64,000 nucleotides of DNA. Origin: Blautia_A ammoniilytica. Its GTDB lineage: Bacteria; Bacillota; Clostridia; Lachnospirales; Lachnospiraceae. Below are positions 63,442 to 64,000 of the stretch, piece by piece (position 1 is the stretch's first letter; each line of letters begins with the position of its first letter). The notes below the pieces were generated by a model. The model was not told the DNA's origin, did not search any database, and saw nothing but the letters and a program-made list of their open reading frames with translations. Position numbers and translations under genes: made by a program. The stretch covers positions 62,001-126,000 of the forward strand of contig NZ_JAOQJL010000002.1 of NCBI RefSeq assembly GCF_025566965.1, written 5' to 3'.

Positions 63442-63964
63442 ACTTACGGTTGCAAGAATGATCATGGTGCCGTTTTTTGTTCTGTTCAGCCTTACAGGCT
63501 GGGGAGGTGCTGCGAACCGCTATATCTGTCTTGTTATTTTTGTAGGAGCCAGCATTACGGACTGGATGGACGGTCATCTTGCAAGAAAGAATAATCTTGT
63601 TACGAATTTTGGAAAGTTTATGGATCCTCTGGCTGATAAGCTTCTGGTATGCTCTTCCCTGATCTGTATGGTGGAATTGAACCGTCTGGAGGCTTGGATT
63701 GTGATCATCATCATCGCCAGAGAATTTATTATCAGTGGGTTCCGCCTGATCGCAGCTGAGAACGGAGTAGTGATCGCAGCCAATTACTGGGGCAAATTCA
63801 AGACAACCGCTCAGATGATCATGATCATTTTGCTGATCCTGAACTTTGATGGCATCTTTCACATCCTTGCCCGTGGTTTTGTATGGATCTCACTGGCATT
63901 GACGATTATCTCACTGTTGACTTACATTATGGAGAATAAGAACGTATTATCCATGCAGGAATAA
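63425..63964 (+). CDS. pgsA: CDP-diacylglycerol-glycerol-3-phosphate 3-phosphatidyltransferase
   Basis: A 179-residue membrane enzyme making phosphatidylglycerophosphate. The CDP-alcohol transferase motif reads DGHLARKNNLVTNFGKFMDP plus LADK. About five helices. It overlaps rimO by 17 bases and has AGGAG upstream. Confidence 0.95.
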   Translation: MNIPNKLTVARMIMVPFFVLFSLTGWGGAANRYICLVIFVGASITDWMDGHLARKNNLVTNFGKFMDPLADKLLVCSSLICMVELNRLEAWIVIIIIAREFIISGFRLIAAENGVVIAANYWGKFKTTAQMIMIILLILNFDGIFHILARGFVWISLALTIISLLTYIMENKNVLSMQE

Positions 63965-63984
63965 TAACTGCGAAAGGAAAAAAT

Positions 63985-64000
63985 ATGATTGCAGAGATTG
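63985..64000 (+). CDS. Start of a further gene, possibly cinA (truncated by window end)
   Basis: GAAAGGAAAAAAT precedes an ATG at 63985. The five visible codons read MIAEI, compatible with the start of CinA, which often follows pgsA in clostridia. Too short to be sure. Confidence 0.35.

Overview
The window is about 64 kb of low-to-mid GC DNA from a Gram-positive anaerobe. Strong AGGAGG-type ribosome sites, TTG and GTG starts, sigma-A-like promoters with 16-18 bp spacers, a T-box leader, aspS2 with gatCAB, type III glutamine synthetase, LL-diaminopimelate aminotransferase, RqcH and remA-gmk-rpoZ together point to a clostridial Firmicute. The best guess is Lachnospiraceae (Blautia-like); the genus is inference only. 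I see no IS element, phage gene, CRISPR array or rRNA.

Layout. 1-2 kb: the end of a TraX-like gene and a MATE exporter. 2-9.3 kb: a cellobiose-type locus with a GH94 phosphorylase divergent from a LacI regulator and a three-gene sugar ABC importer. 9.4-10 kb: a TRIC-type membrane protein. 10.1-30.7 kb: a long stretch in which almost every enzyme makes or spends glutamine or ammonium. It holds an Amt-PII fusion, type III GS, PurF, CTP synthase, glutamate synthase GltBD, type I GS, an ANTAR RNA-binding regulator, an archaeal-type AspRS and the GatCAB amidotransferase. 30.7-37 kb: DapL, a cupin, two metallopeptidase-type enzymes, an AEC transporter and a phosphatase-like protein whose catalytic Cys is Ser. 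37-51 kb: branched-chain amino acid genes (ilvN, ilvC, a LysR regulator, leuC, leuD, T-box-controlled leuA, leuS). These are interrupted after a tRNA-Pro by a redox cassette (TlpA-like thioredoxin lipoprotein, NapH-like 4Fe-4S membrane protein, 46-residue CXXC protein) and a divergent two-component system. 51-56 kb: a complete Liv-type amino acid ABC importer. 56-60 kb: an ABC-F ATPase and RqcH. 60-64 kb: yicC, remA, gmk, rpoZ, rimO, pgsA and the first codons of a further gene.

How the parts fit. The nitrogen block links ammonium uptake and sensing (Amt-PII) to two glutamine synthetases, GOGAT and several glutamine-dependent amidotransferases. The ANTAR protein next to glnA is a plausible antiterminator, because intrinsic terminators sit between promoter and start codon for glnA and glnN, and one also lies just upstream of amt. 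The branched-chain block joins synthesis (ilv, leu), charging (leuS) and probable uptake (liv). The most unusual signals are RNA-level: a 98-nt three-way-junction candidate between glnN and amt, a second structured element after leuD, and repeated promoter-then-terminator arrangements. I see no single obviously new multi-gene system; the strongest leads are these leader RNAs, the Cys-to-Ser pseudophosphatase and the two solute-binding proteins without a lipobox.
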